34,648 bases of DNA from Microcoleus sp. CSU_2_2 (lineage in GTDB: Bacteria > Cyanobacteriota > Cyanobacteriia > Cyanobacteriales > Microcoleaceae), in assembly GCA_012035135.1 (NCBI GenBank), contig JAAUPI010000030.1, positions 1-34,648 on the forward strand. Direction: 5' to 3'. Below the pieces are notes generated by a model. That model was given only the letters and a program-made list of their open reading frames with translations. It had not been told where the DNA came from and did no database searches. Made by a program: the position numbers and the translations under genes. How positions within the stretch are numbered: the stretch's first letter is position 1; the number at the start of each line of letters is the position of its first letter. Positions 24,662-32,799 of this stretch are shown here, piece after piece.

Positions 24662-26029
24662 ATGACGGCGAAAGTATTAGCAGAACGCTATGAAGTGCAG
24701 CGGCAACTTGGCAAACAAACAGGCCGCCAAACCCTGCTGGCTCGTGATTTGCAAACTCAAAAATTAGTTGTCATCAAACAGCTATTCCTCGGTAGCGATT
24801 TTGAATGGCAAGATCTTAAGCTATTTGAACGGGAAGCGGAAACTTTAAAAGTACTTTCTCACCCAGCAATTCCTCGCTACCTCGATTACCTGGAAATTGA
24901 TGAACCTAACAGCAAAGGATTTGCCTTGGTACAGACTTATGTAAAAGGAAAAACTTTGGAGGAGCATTTAAAAGCCGGACGTACTTTTAGTGAAACCGAG
25001 GTGAAAGAATTAGCTAAATCGCTGTTAGCAATTTTGAATTATTTGCACAAGCAAAATCCGCCTGTTATTCACCGCGATATCAAACCGAGCAATATTTTAC
25101 TGCACAGCAGATCCGGAAATACTGTCGGACAAATTTATTTAGTTGATTTCGGTTCTGTGCAGAACCAAGCTGCAAAATTTGGCGGTACAATTACAGTAGT
25201 GGGAACTTATGGATATATGGCACCGGAACAATTTGGCGGGCGATCGGTTCCGGCTTCCGATCTTTACGGGTTAGGTGCAACTTTAATTTATTTGGTAACG
25301 GGTTTGCATCCTACAGAAATGTCACAGCAGGATTTGAAAATTAAATTTGCCGATCGCGCATCCCACCTAAATCCTAATTTAATTGATTGGCTGGAGTGGA
25401 TGACAGAACCGAGTTTGTCCAAACGGTTATCTTCGGCTAAGGAAGCAGGGCGCGTCCTCAAAAATCCCCGCCCGATCGACAAAACTCCTATGTCAGTGCA
25501 GCAGCAAGGCAGCGATATTAAACTGACAAAAACTTCGGAGTTTATAGAAATTATAATTCCCCCACAGGGAGTCGGTTTTGGTTTGATTGCCCTCTTTGCA
25601 GGTTGGATTCCTGCGAATTTAGCATTATTGCTGCCGTTTATTGATAACGGGGCGGTATATCCGGTACTTAATATAATATCAATAATTTGGTTGGTTACGG
25701 TAGTAGTAATGTTTCTGTTTGCACTATTTCGGAAATTGCATTTCAGGATCGATCGCCAGCAAATCTCCTATACTAGCCATCTGCTGGGGTTCAGATGGAA
25801 TCATTCTAAGCCAGCCTCCAGACAGGACATTCGCCAGTTAGAAATTGAACAAATTCGATACAAAGTTTCTGAGATTACTATTGAAGTCGGCAACCAAAAA
25901 TATGGACTAGGAGGGAATCAAGGACTAACTGAATCAGAAATCGAGTGGTTATCAACAGAACTAATCCAGTGGTTGGGGTTGAAAATTAAAAGAACTTTGA
26001 CAGACCCTAAACAGAATATATCGATTTGA
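24662..26029 (+). CDS. Membrane-anchored Ser/Thr protein kinase, paralogue of the preceding gene
   Basis: 455 aa. Kinase domain residues about 10-270 align nearly gap-free with the upstream kinase, e.g. GRQTLLARDLQTQ, LKLFEREAETLK, FGGRSVPASDLYGLGATLI. Catalytic features: K39, HRDIKPSN with D139, and DFG at 162-164. The C-terminus is different: two membrane segments (about 302-327 and 333-356) followed by about 100 residues of beta-rich soluble sequence ending with a short helix (SEIEWLSTELIQWLGL), resembling a PH-like membrane protein tail. The pair looks like a tandem duplication followed by replacement of one tail. Substrates unknown. Confidence 0.93.
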   Translation: MTAKVLAERYEVQRQLGKQTGRQTLLARDLQTQKLVVIKQLFLGSDFEWQDLKLFEREAETLKVLSHPAIPRYLDYLEIDEPNSKGFALVQTYVKGKTLEEHLKAGRTFSETEVKELAKSLLAILNYLHKQNPPVIHRDIKPSNILLHSRSGNTVGQIYLVDFGSVQNQAAKFGGTITVVGTYGYMAPEQFGGRSVPASDLYGLGATLIYLVTGLHPTEMSQQDLKIKFADRASHLNPNLIDWLEWMTEPSLSKRLSSAKEAGRVLKNPRPIDKTPMSVQQQGSDIKLTKTSEFIEIIIPPQGVGFGLIALFAGWIPANLALLLPFIDNGAVYPVLNIISIIWLVTVVVMFLFALFRKLHFRIDRQQISYTSHLLGFRWNHSKPASRQDIRQLEIEQIRYKVSEITIEVGNQKYGLGGNQGLTESEIEWLSTELIQWLGLKIKRTLTDPKQNISI

Positions 26030-26070
26030 AAATATCTGCCGATCGCCCAAACAAAGCATTCCCCCTCAAC

Positions 26071-26160
26071 CTGTGGGATGGGCCTCCCGCCCGTCTGCTA
26101 TATCTGCTGTGGGATGGGCGTCCCGCCCGTCCGGTATTCGCAGAAAGCGGGACACCCCAC
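26071..26160. repeat. GTGGGATGGGCGTCCCGCCC repeats, two direct copies plus an inverted arm
   Basis: CTGTGGGATGGGCCTCCCGC (starting 26071) and CTGTGGGATGGGCGTCCCGC (starting 26107) are direct copies, 36 bp apart. A partial inverted arm GCGGGACACCCCAC follows (about 26147-26160). This G/C-rich element is a common small repeat type in Oscillatoriales genomes as far as I know. It sits in the 280-bp gap between the second kinase and ppa. Confidence 0.75.
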
Positions 26161-26309
26161 AAACATCATCCTCAAATTGTGCAGCGCCGATCGCCCCCGC
26201 TTTGTCTCAATCTCATGCAGCATCGATCCCGATCGCCCCTAAAATACTGTGAAAGGGGTTTGACAAATAGCACTCATCCCCGAAGATCTGTTAACTTGGA
26301 GATATTGTT

Positions 26310-26822
26310 GTGGACTTATCGCTAATTCCGGCACAGCCGAAACCAGGACTGCTCAACGTCCTCATCGAAATTACGGCCGGTAGCAAAAACAAGTACGAAT
26401 TTGATAAAGACTTGCAAGCCTTTGCTCTCGATCGCGTGCTCTCTTCCTCAGTGCAATATCCGTGCGACTACGGCTTCATACCCAACACCTTAGCCGATGA
26501 TGGCGACCCCCTCGACGGCATGGTGATGATGGATGAGCCCACATTTCCAGGGTGCATTATCGCGGCTCGTCCGATCGGAATGCTAGAAATGATTGATGGT
26601 GGCGATCGCGACGAGAAACTCTTGTGCGTTCCGGACAAAGACCCTCGTTACGCTCACTATAAGTCCCTCAAAGACGTAGCTCCCCACCGCTTGGATGAAA
26701 TAGCCGAATTTTTTAGAACCTACAAAAATTTGGAGAAAAAAGTCACGGAAATTTTGGGCTGGCAAGATGTCGAGCAAGTAATGCCGTTAGTGGAAAAGTG
26801 TATCGCAGCCGATCGCAAATAA
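26310..26822 (+). CDS. ppa: Inorganic pyrophosphatase
   Basis: 170 aa, the normal length of family I soluble pyrophosphatase. It hydrolyses PPi to two phosphates with Mg2+, driving biosynthetic reactions. The signature [15 protein letters not shown] (about residues 63-77) supplies the metal-binding aspartates. The upstream KYEFDK and [11 protein letters not shown] segments and the downstream DKDPRY are also family hallmarks. The start is GTG at 26310 with GGAG about 8 nt upstream; no in-frame ATG fits. Monocistronic as far as can be seen. Confidence 0.97.
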   Translation: MDLSLIPAQPKPGLLNVLIEITAGSKNKYEFDKDLQAFALDRVLSSSVQYPCDYGFIPNTLADDGDPLDGMVMMDEPTFPGCIIAARPIGMLEMIDGGDRDEKLLCVPDKDPRYAHYKSLKDVAPHRLDEIAEFFRTYKNLEKKVTEILGWQDVEQVMPLVEKCIAADRK

Positions 26823-27321
26823 ACCCCTAACCAGCAATCCTCGACTGCAACCAGACAAAAAAATTCAGTTATGTCGAACTTAACGCGACCACTGTACGTC
26901 TAAGGAATCCAGTCGAGGAGTCGATCGCCGGGTGTCAAATCAGTCCTAAATCCTGAGTTACAGCCAGAAGTTAGAAAGCATTCCGATCGTCATCTTGAAA
27001 AAAATATTATTTTTTGAGTAAGATTGAGCGCAAATTCTGTTGGCTGACCGGAATTAATCGGATACAAGCCCCGTCCTTTTAGGACGGCTTTAACTCCCTC
27101 TAAATCTTCCTCATAAAAGCCTTCTACCTTTGAGGAAATTTTATCCGATCGCTTACTGCAATCGCCTCAAATTAACGCTATCTTAATCTAAACGGATCGA
27201 TCGGAACACAGAAAAAACTGAACCGCAAACAGGGTGGAGAGAATACTCTCTCAAGTCTAAAATCTAAACACTAAAAACTAAAATCTCAACTCCAAAGTTC
27301 CTGCGCGTATAGCTAAAAAAG
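26823..27321. other. Intergenic region with hairpin and STRR heptamers
   Basis: About 500 bp without a supported gene. It holds a hairpin AAGCCCCGTCCT-TTT-AGGACGGCTT (about 27066-27091; one bulge) and four heptamers CTAAAAT, CTAAACA, CTAAAAA, CTAAAAT (27257-27284) before the metallo-hydrolase pseudogene. A related CCCCGTCCTT...GACGGCTTT sequence recurs at 28881-28905. Confidence 0.6.
27257..27284. repeat. Heptamer array CTAAAAT, 4 units
   Basis: CTAAAAT, CTAAACA, CTAAAAA and CTAAAAT in register, 37 bp before the start of the metallo-hydrolase reading frame. Same STRR class as the arrays at 1-192 and 15238-15276. Confidence 0.75.
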
Positions 27322-28229
27322 ATGCCTGATTCCGAACAGTCCCCCGCCAGCCAACAGCCTTCTGATAGCAAAACCACTATGGAAAATAGCCCTTTGACCG
27401 AGTTTGTCGTTCAGTTTTGGGGCGTGCGGGGTAGCATCGCCACCCCCGGCACCAAAACAATTCGCTACGGAGGAAACACCTCTTGCGTAGAAATGCGCTT
27501 GGGCGGAAAACGCCTGATCTTTGACGGCGGCACAGGCCTGCGAGTTCTGGGCTTAAACTTGCTGCGCCAAATGCCAGTTGAAGCCCATATGTTTTCAGCC
27601 ACACCCACTGGGATCATATTCAAGGGTTCCCATTTTTTACTCCTGCCTTTATCCCAGGGAACTGCTTTCACATTTATGGGGCGATCGCACCCAACGGCAC
27701 TACAATTAAACATCGTCTTGCTGACCAAATGCTTCATCCCAATTTTCCCGTCCCCATTCAGGTGATGCAGTCTGCCCTGAAATTCAACGATCTGACTCCG
27801 GGTGATATTGTCGAACTCGACGATGTTAAAGTCGAAACTGCCTTGCTGAATCATCCTAATACTGCAATTGGATATCGAGTCACCTGGCAGGGACACACGG
27901 CTGTCTACTGCACCGATACAGAGCACTTTCCCGATCGCTTGGACGAAAATGTCGTTCACCTGGCTCGCAACGCTGACGTGCTGATTTACGACGCCAATTA
28001 CACCAACGAAGAATATTATGACTTCAAATCCCCGAAAGTCGGCTGGGGACACTCAACTTGGCAAGCAGGAGTAGAAGTAGCGAAAGCTGCTGGCGTCAAA
28101 AAGGTTGTGATGTTTCACCACGATCCCGGTCACGACGACAATTTTCTCGATCGCGTAGAAGCAGACGTACAGGCGGTTTTCGCCAATAGTTGCCTAGCCC
28201 GCGAAGGCATGAGCATACCAGTGATTTAG
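27322..28229 (+). pseudogene. Metallo-beta-lactamase-fold hydrolase, single-base frameshift
   Basis: Two overlapping frames together give a ~302-aa MBL-fold protein. The first (to about 27591) covers FWGVRGSIATPG, GGNTSCVEM and the FDGGTGLR strand. The second carries the rest, including CTDTEHFP, IYDANYT and MFHHDPGHDD. Between them, reading one base later at the T-run 27592-27595 restores MFFSHTHWDH, the HxHxDH zinc motif, so one T is missing from that run. The remaining ligands (H, D, H) are intact. Either a recent inactivating slip in a homopolymer or an assembly/sequencing error. Relatives are zinc hydrolases of RNase Z-like or PhnP-like type; substrate unknown. Confidence 0.88.
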
Positions 28230-28250
28230 CAAAAAATTGAATCAGGATTT

Positions 28251-28817
28251 ATGGAACAGGCAAAACCCCGCCAGCGTCGCAGAGTAGGCTGGCGGGGGCT
28301 TTACTCAACTTTGGTACTGCTGATTTTTATTTGCTGTACCTGTGGCGGATGGGTGGCAGCTCAGGCTGCCTACTCTCGCACCCCCGCGCGACTTGCTCAG
28401 GTATCTCCAATTGAGGATATCGGCACGGTCGATCGCATCCCCCCACGCTACGAACTCGGACAGCAACTATACTTAGAAAACTGCGCAACCTGTCACATTG
28501 GTTTACCGCCACAAGTTTTACCTACAGAAACTTGGCGCAGGTTGCTGCAAGATTCCCAGCACTACGGACAAACGCTCAAGCTTCTCGTAGACCCACCACG
28601 CCTGCTAGTGTGGAATTATTTACAAACTTTCTCTCGTCCCCAAGCAAAAGAGGAAGAGGTGCCTTACCGAATGAGCAATTCTCGCTATTTCAAAGCTCTG
28701 CACCCCAGAGTCAAACTGTCGCAACCGGCAAATATCAGCAGTTGCGTTACTTGTCATCCTGGTGTATCTCAATATAATTTCCGCAAGCTTACGGCTGAGT
28801 GGGAAAACTCTCCGTAG
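28251..28817 (+). CDS. Membrane-anchored dihaem cytochrome c
   Basis: 188 aa. An N-terminal basic stretch (RQRRR) and a hydrophobic segment (about 18-38) form an uncleaved anchor or signal. Two c-type haem motifs are present: CATCH at 78-82 and CVTCH at 165-169, fitting the dihaem cytochrome c family of cyanobacteria. Axial ligand partners cannot be told from sequence; several His and Met residues lie between. Likely exposed to the periplasm or thylakoid lumen, in electron transfer of unknown path. It starts 21 bp after the metallo-hydrolase stop, so the two may share a transcript. Confidence 0.87.
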   Translation: MEQAKPRQRRRVGWRGLYSTLVLLIFICCTCGGWVAAQAAYSRTPARLAQVSPIEDIGTVDRIPPRYELGQQLYLENCATCHIGLPPQVLPTETWRRLLQDSQHYGQTLKLLVDPPRLLVWNYLQTFSRPQAKEEEVPYRMSNSRYFKALHPRVKLSQPANISSCVTCHPGVSQYNFRKLTAEWENSP

Positions 28818-28882
28818 TCGATCGCAGGAATTATCTACAAACTATTGATTAGCGGGGTTATCAGAAAACTGGGTTTAAAACC

Positions 28883-28910
28883 CCGTCCTTCGCTTGACGG
28901 CTTTTCTTCT
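28883..28910 (+). terminator. Possible weak terminator after the cytochrome gene
   Basis: Short stem CCGTC (28883-28887) / GACGG (28896-28900) followed by CTTTTCTTCT, about 65 nt after the dihaem cytochrome stop. The stem is only 5 bp, so this is weak. It resembles the hairpin at 27066-27091 and may instead be a decayed repeat. Confidence 0.3.
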
Positions 28911-29011
28911 ATTGGGTTGAACGAAGTGAAGCCTATTTAAATATAGATATTTAAACGTAAATTAAATGTAAACTATCTAGTAAAATTAACTTTAGAACAT
29001 CCATAAAAAAT

Positions 29012-29494
29012 ATGAATGTTTTACATTTAACCGTAGTTTTGTCAACTTTGCTCCTCTCACCGATTGCGGTTCACCCTTTGCTAGCAGACTCTACAAATAC
29101 AATTGCTCAAAACTCACCAATTGACGAGCCATTTTGCTACATGACAACTCCTGACGGCAAAATAGTAGACTTAGGGAAATTGTGCGAGAAACGGCCAGCT
29201 TCTGGAACTTCCCAAACTTGCATTCCCGGTTCCAACATTGCTGCAAAAGTGTCAATTACTAACGTAAATTATGATGGTAATTTCTTAAGTGGTCAAGTTG
29301 TCAATCAAGGCTGTAAAATTGTCAAGAATATCAAAGTAAATTATGAAGTTTTAGACGAATCAGGCAATCTCATAGACAATGGATTTATTGATGCTCAACC
29401 AGTTGCTATTGAACCGGGAAAGTCGGCTGCTTTTCGGGGCGCAGTCGTCGCGGGCGCTCAGGTACGGGCAACTCATGCAGACGGGCAAGAATGA
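29012..29494 (+). CDS. Exported protein with FxLYD-like domain
   Basis: 160 aa. A signal peptide of about 25 residues (VLHLTVVLSTLLLSPIAV..LA) is followed by FCYMTTPDGKIVDLGKLC, a paired-cysteine motif seen in small exported cyanobacterial proteins. A beta-sandwich segment (SITNVNYDGNFLSGQVVNQG ... IKVNYEVLDESGNLID ... PVAIEPGKSAAF) has the pattern of FxLYD domains. No catalytic residues are apparent; a periplasmic or cell-surface accessory protein is likely. It is independent of neighbours, flanked by a decayed hairpin and a palindromic repeat. Confidence 0.75.
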   Translation: MNVLHLTVVLSTLLLSPIAVHPLLADSTNTIAQNSPIDEPFCYMTTPDGKIVDLGKLCEKRPASGTSQTCIPGSNIAAKVSITNVNYDGNFLSGQVVNQGCKIVKNIKVNYEVLDESGNLIDNGFIDAQPVAIEPGKSAAFRGAVVAGAQVRATHADGQE

Positions 29495-29528
29495 TTTTTG
29501 ACAGTTAATAGTTAGACTGTATTAGTAA

Positions 29529-29587
29529 GGTGCGTCGCTTTGAGATTGTCGATCGGCATTGAAGATTGTAAATGGCGACGCACCCTA
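29529..29587. repeat. Single copy of the GGTGCGTCGC palindromic repeat
   Basis: Arms GGTGCGTCGC (29529-29538) / GCGACGCACC (29575-29584) followed by CTAC, 56 nt from arm to arm, exactly as in the first copy at 1996-2051. It lies between the exported-protein gene and the ABC exporter. Confidence 0.88.
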
Positions 29588-29693
29588 CAACCACTATTGC
29601 ATGAGTTTTGAGAATTAGTATTATTTGCCGATCGCTGTTATCATATTCTGACTCAGATATATATATAAACAGAACTTGCGAGGGCAAAATATC

Positions 29694-31490
29694 TTGAAAA
29701 CGCGATCGACTTATTGGCAAATCCTACCCTACATCCAGCAGCAAAAACAAACCATCATTAAAGCATTAGTTTGTACCTTAGCATTTACGGTATTTTGGCC
29801 TGTCATAGCGTGGCTAATTGGCGAAACAGCTACCAAATTTGTAGGTAAAGGAGATTTAAAAGGATTCACTCAACTTGCTACTTTGAGTGCGGTTATATTT
29901 CTGGTGCGCGGTATAGTCCAGTACGGTCAAGATACGCTCATGGCAAAAGCTGCTTTGGCTATTGCTTTGGAAATCCGCAAAAAAGTTTACATCCACTTAC
30001 AAAAATTGAATCTTGGCTACTTTGAAACTGCCAAAACCGGAGATTTATCCTATCGCTTAACAGAAGATATTGACCGGATTGGCGAAGTCATAAATAAATT
30101 TTTTCATCAGTTTATTCCTGGTGTTTTACAGCTAATTGTGGTCATGGGATATATGATTTATCTCAACTGGCAATTAACTTTAGGTGCATTAATAATTGCA
30201 CCGCTGATGGCATTATTAATTAGCTGGTTTGGGCAGAAGTTGCTTGCTTACTCGCGAGAAAGTCAAAATCGCATCTCTGATTTATCTGCTTTGCTGACAG
30301 AAGTATTCAGTGGCATTCGTTTAATCAAAGCGTTTGTGGCTGAAGAATATGAAATTGCCCGCTTTGCAGAAGAAGCAGAAAAAAACCGCCGCGCTAAGTA
30401 TTTATCAGAACAAATAAAAGCTCTTCAGTTCATCGTCATTGGCTTTCCAGAAGCGATTAGTGTGATTTTACTATTTTTACTTGGAGCTTGGCAAATCGAT
30501 CGAGGTAATCTCACAGGCTCTCAATTTATCAGTTATATCGCAGGAGCAGCGCTGTTAATCGATCCGATCGCAATTACCACTGCTAATTACGGCGATTTCA
30601 AGCAGGGAGAGGCTTCTAGCGATCGCATTTTTGAACTATTAGCAATTCAACCAACAGTAGTCGAAAAGCCAGGGGCGATCGAACTTCCCCATGTTACCGG
30701 AAAAGTCGAATACCGCAACATTAATTTTGCCTACCCTTCTCAAACTTCCGTCGATAAAGGTGATAAGGAAGAACTTCAACCCTCCCTTAATAAGGTGGGG
30801 CTAGGGGGGGTTTCAGTTTTACAAAGTATGAGTTTACTAGCACTTCCCGGAGAAATGATTGCCCTTGTCGGCGCATCCGGTGCGGGAAAGACTACTTTAG
30901 TAAACTTGTTACCGAGATTTTACGATCCGCAAGCGGGACAGATTTTAATTGACGGTATTGATATTCAAGATGTGACATTAAATACGTTGCGTCGGCAAAT
31001 CGGGATTGTACCGCAGGAAACGATTTTATTTTCGGGCACGATTGCTCAAAATATAGCTTTCGGTCAATCTTATTATGAACTCAAAGATGTGCAGAAAGCT
31101 GCGGAAATTGCGAACGCTCATCAATTCATTAGTGAGTTTCCCGACGGTTATCAAACTTGGGTGGGGGAAAGGGGAGTAAACTTATCTGGCGGACAAAAAC
31201 AAAGAATTGCGATCGCCCGTGCAGTTCTGCTCGCTCCCAGAATTTTGATCCTCGATGAAGCGACATCGGCGCTAGATTCGGAATCGGAAGCTTTAGTGCA
31301 GGAAGCGTTGGAAAGATTGATGCGCGATCGCACTGTATTTATTATTGCACACCGCTTGGCTACTGTGCGGAAAGCTGACAGAATTTTGGTATTGGAAAAA
31401 GGTAGAGTGATGGAATCTGGAACTCATGAAGAGTTGCTAGAAAAGGGCGATCGATACGCTCGTTATTACGCTCAGCAATTTAGTCAGTAG
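29694..31490 (+). CDS. ABC exporter, fused membrane and ATPase domains (MsbA type)
   Basis: 598 aa from a TTG at 29694 with GAGGG 9 nt upstream; an earlier TTG at 29676 adds six codons without a ribosome site. Six membrane segments in the first ~310 residues. The nucleotide-binding domain contains Walker A GASGAGKT, Q-loop PQETILFSGT, signature LSGGQKQR, Walker B ILILDEATSALD and switch IIAHRLAT, all intact. It functions as a homo- or heterodimer exporting a lipid, peptide or drug; substrate unknown. Odd feature: about 22 residues inserted after FAYPSQTS, before VLQSMSLLALPGE, derived from a palindromic DNA repeat (see findings). Confidence 0.95.
   Translation: MKTRSTYWQILPYIQQQKQTIIKALVCTLAFTVFWPVIAWLIGETATKFVGKGDLKGFTQLATLSAVIFLVRGIVQYGQDTLMAKAALAIALEIRKKVYIHLQKLNLGYFETAKTGDLSYRLTEDIDRIGEVINKFFHQFIPGVLQLIVVMGYMIYLNWQLTLGALIIAPLMALLISWFGQKLLAYSRESQNRISDLSALLTEVFSGIRLIKAFVAEEYEIARFAEEAEKNRRAKYLSEQIKALQFIVIGFPEAISVILLFLLGAWQIDRGNLTGSQFISYIAGAALLIDPIAITTANYGDFKQGEASSDRIFELLAIQPTVVEKPGAIELPHVTGKVEYRNINFAYPSQTSVDKGDKEELQPSLNKVGLGGVSVLQSMSLLALPGEMIALVGASGAGKTTLVNLLPRFYDPQAGQILIDGIDIQDVTLNTLRRQIGIVPQETILFSGTIAQNIAFGQSYYELKDVQKAAEIANAHQFISEFPDGYQTWVGERGVNLSGGQKQRIAIARAVLLAPRILILDEATSALDSESEALVQEALERLMRDRTVFIIAHRLATVRKADRILVLEKGRVMESGTHEELLEKGDRYARYYAQQFSQ
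30779..30812. repeat. Palindromic-type repeat inside the exporter coding region
   Basis: The CCCTCCCTTAATAAGG / GGGGCTAGGGGGGG sequence is of a G/C-run type I know as an intergenic repeat in cyanobacteria. It is read in frame as about PSLNKVGLGG within the nucleotide-binding domain. The in-frame, non-disruptive position suggests tolerance in a surface loop. Confidence 0.5.
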
Positions 31491-31499
31491 GATATCCTA

Positions 31500-31653
31500 G
31501 AAACCGGGTTTTTGGCCTAATCTGCTGGACACAACGCGTCTTCTCAGAAAAAACCCGGTTTCTGACCACCCGTGCATACTAAAGCCCAAGAAACCGGGTT
31601 TTTGGCCGTTTTTACTGGTCTCAACGAAGTATTCTGAAAAAAACCCGGTTTCT
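31500..31653. repeat. Two tandem AAACCGGGTTTTT hairpin repeats
   Basis: Two copies about 90 bp apart: GAAACCGGGTTTTT (31500-31513) with AAAAAACCCGGTTTC (31548-31562), and the same arm at 31590-31603 with a mate at 31637-31652. Both have loops of about 33-34 nt. They begin immediately after the exporter stop, so as RNA hairpins they may protect or terminate that transcript. Related single copies are near 5985 and 22147-22212. Confidence 0.88.
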
Positions 31654-31743
31654 GACCGTGCGTAAGCCCTTTGAGGAATGGTACAATAAATTATTCAACT
31701 GAATATTTACTGATTCCAGTTAAAAAGAAGAGGCCGTGCCAAC

Positions 31744-32364
31744 ATGATTCAAACCACAGTCAAACTACTAACCTTCGAGGAATTTATAGAGTGGTATCCC
31801 GATGGCAAAGGACGTTTCGAGCTACGAAATGGAGTAATAGTTGAGATGAATCCAAACGGCGACCATGAGGAAGTTACAAGTTTTCTCATCCGCAAAATTA
31901 ACGTAGAAATCGATCGCCTCGATCTTTCTTACATAACACCATCAACCTATTTTGTCAAGCCTCTAGAAGCGACTACAGGATATCAGCCAGATATCATAGT
32001 ATTAGACAAGCCAGCCTTGATTTCGGAGCCACTTTGGAAAAAATCATCGATTATTACCCAAGGTAAATCTGTTAAACTTGCGATCGAGGTAGTTAGCACC
32101 AACTGGCAAGATGATTACTTGGTTAAAGTGGCTGATTATGAAAGATTGGGTATCCCGGAATATTGGGTTGTGGATTATGCTGCTTTGGGTGGCAGACGCT
32201 TCATTGGCAATCCGAAACAACCTACAATCTCGGTTTATCAGTTGGTTGAGGGGGAGTATCAGGCTAGCCAGTTCCGAGAGGGCGATCGAATTTTGTCGTC
32301 TGCTTTTCCAGAACTAAATCTGACTGTTGAACAGGTTTTCGGATCTATTCAAAGGGAAGAATAG
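31744..32364 (+). CDS. Uma2-family putative restriction-endonuclease-like protein
   Basis: 206 aa, the usual Uma2 (formerly DUF820) length, a family very expanded in cyanobacteria. The PD-(D/E)XK-like core is visible as YQPDIIVLD (D83) and KLAIEVVS (E115), followed by YERLGIPEYWVVD. The family starts with LTFEEFIEWYPDGKGRFELRNG, seen here. The function of Uma2 proteins is not established; many copies lie in repeat-rich accessory regions. First gene of a plus-strand group with XisI and a toxin-antitoxin pair; 32 bp separate it from XisI. The start is supported by homology. Confidence 0.9.
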   Translation: MIQTTVKLLTFEEFIEWYPDGKGRFELRNGVIVEMNPNGDHEEVTSFLIRKINVEIDRLDLSYITPSTYFVKPLEATTGYQPDIIVLDKPALISEPLWKKSSIITQGKSVKLAIEVVSTNWQDDYLVKVADYERLGIPEYWVVDYAALGGRRFIGNPKQPTISVYQLVEGEYQASQFREGDRILSSAFPELNLTVEQVFGSIQREE

Positions 32365-32396
32365 GATTGTTTTAGATATGGATATTTAGACGCACA

Positions 32397-32768
32397 ATGT
32401 CAAATGTAGACCTTTATCGGCAGCACATCCAAAATCTGCTTTCCCAACACGCTAGTCTGGTGTGGGATGAGCGAATTCAGGCTCAAACTATCTTTGATAT
32501 CAATCGCGATCATTATCAATTAGTATATGTGGGCTGGCGCAATCAGCAGCGAATTTATGGCCCGGTTTTGCACGTGGATATTATAGACACTAAAATCTGG
32601 ATTCAGCAGGATGGTACCGAGGTGGGTATTGCTAACGAACTGGTGGAATTAGGAGTTCCCAAAGAAGACATTGTACTTGGTTTTGACCCACAGACTCTAT
32701 CCGTTACAGGAAAATTGAGGACTTTGACACCAAAACTTGAGGGGGAAATTAGGTGCGAGTTGATATAA
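32397..32768 (+). CDS. xisI: XisI-family protein (fdxN-element excision controlling type), orphan
   Basis: 123 aa. The N-terminal ~100 residues match XisI: YRQHIQNLLSQHA, DINRDHYQLVYVGWRNQQRIYGP, LHVDIIDTKIWIQQDGTE and GVPKEDIVLGF. XisI was named for control of fdxN-element excision in Nostoc together with XisF and XisH; most genomic copies are not near such an element. Its usual partner xisH is absent here and an Uma2 gene stands in that place. The C-terminus after DPQTLSVTG is longer and different from the usual ending, with a ~16-residue basic tail. Role unknown. Confidence 0.88.
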   Translation: MSNVDLYRQHIQNLLSQHASLVWDERIQAQTIFDINRDHYQLVYVGWRNQQRIYGPVLHVDIIDTKIWIQQDGTEVGIANELVELGVPKEDIVLGFDPQTLSVTGKLRTLTPKLEGEIRCELI

Positions 32769-32799
32769 AATGGAAGGAGCTAGATTTAGAGGTCATCTG

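Noticed and set aside
26026-26325. 99-codon open frame overlapping the kinase end
   Set aside because: Its sequence comes from the G/C-rich repeats (WDGPPAR, WDGRPARP) and it overlaps the ppa start; it has no family or ribosome site.
27322-28229. Two separate genes in overlapping frames
   Set aside because: Together they form one MBL-fold protein, and the missing base restores the HxHxDH motif at the junction.
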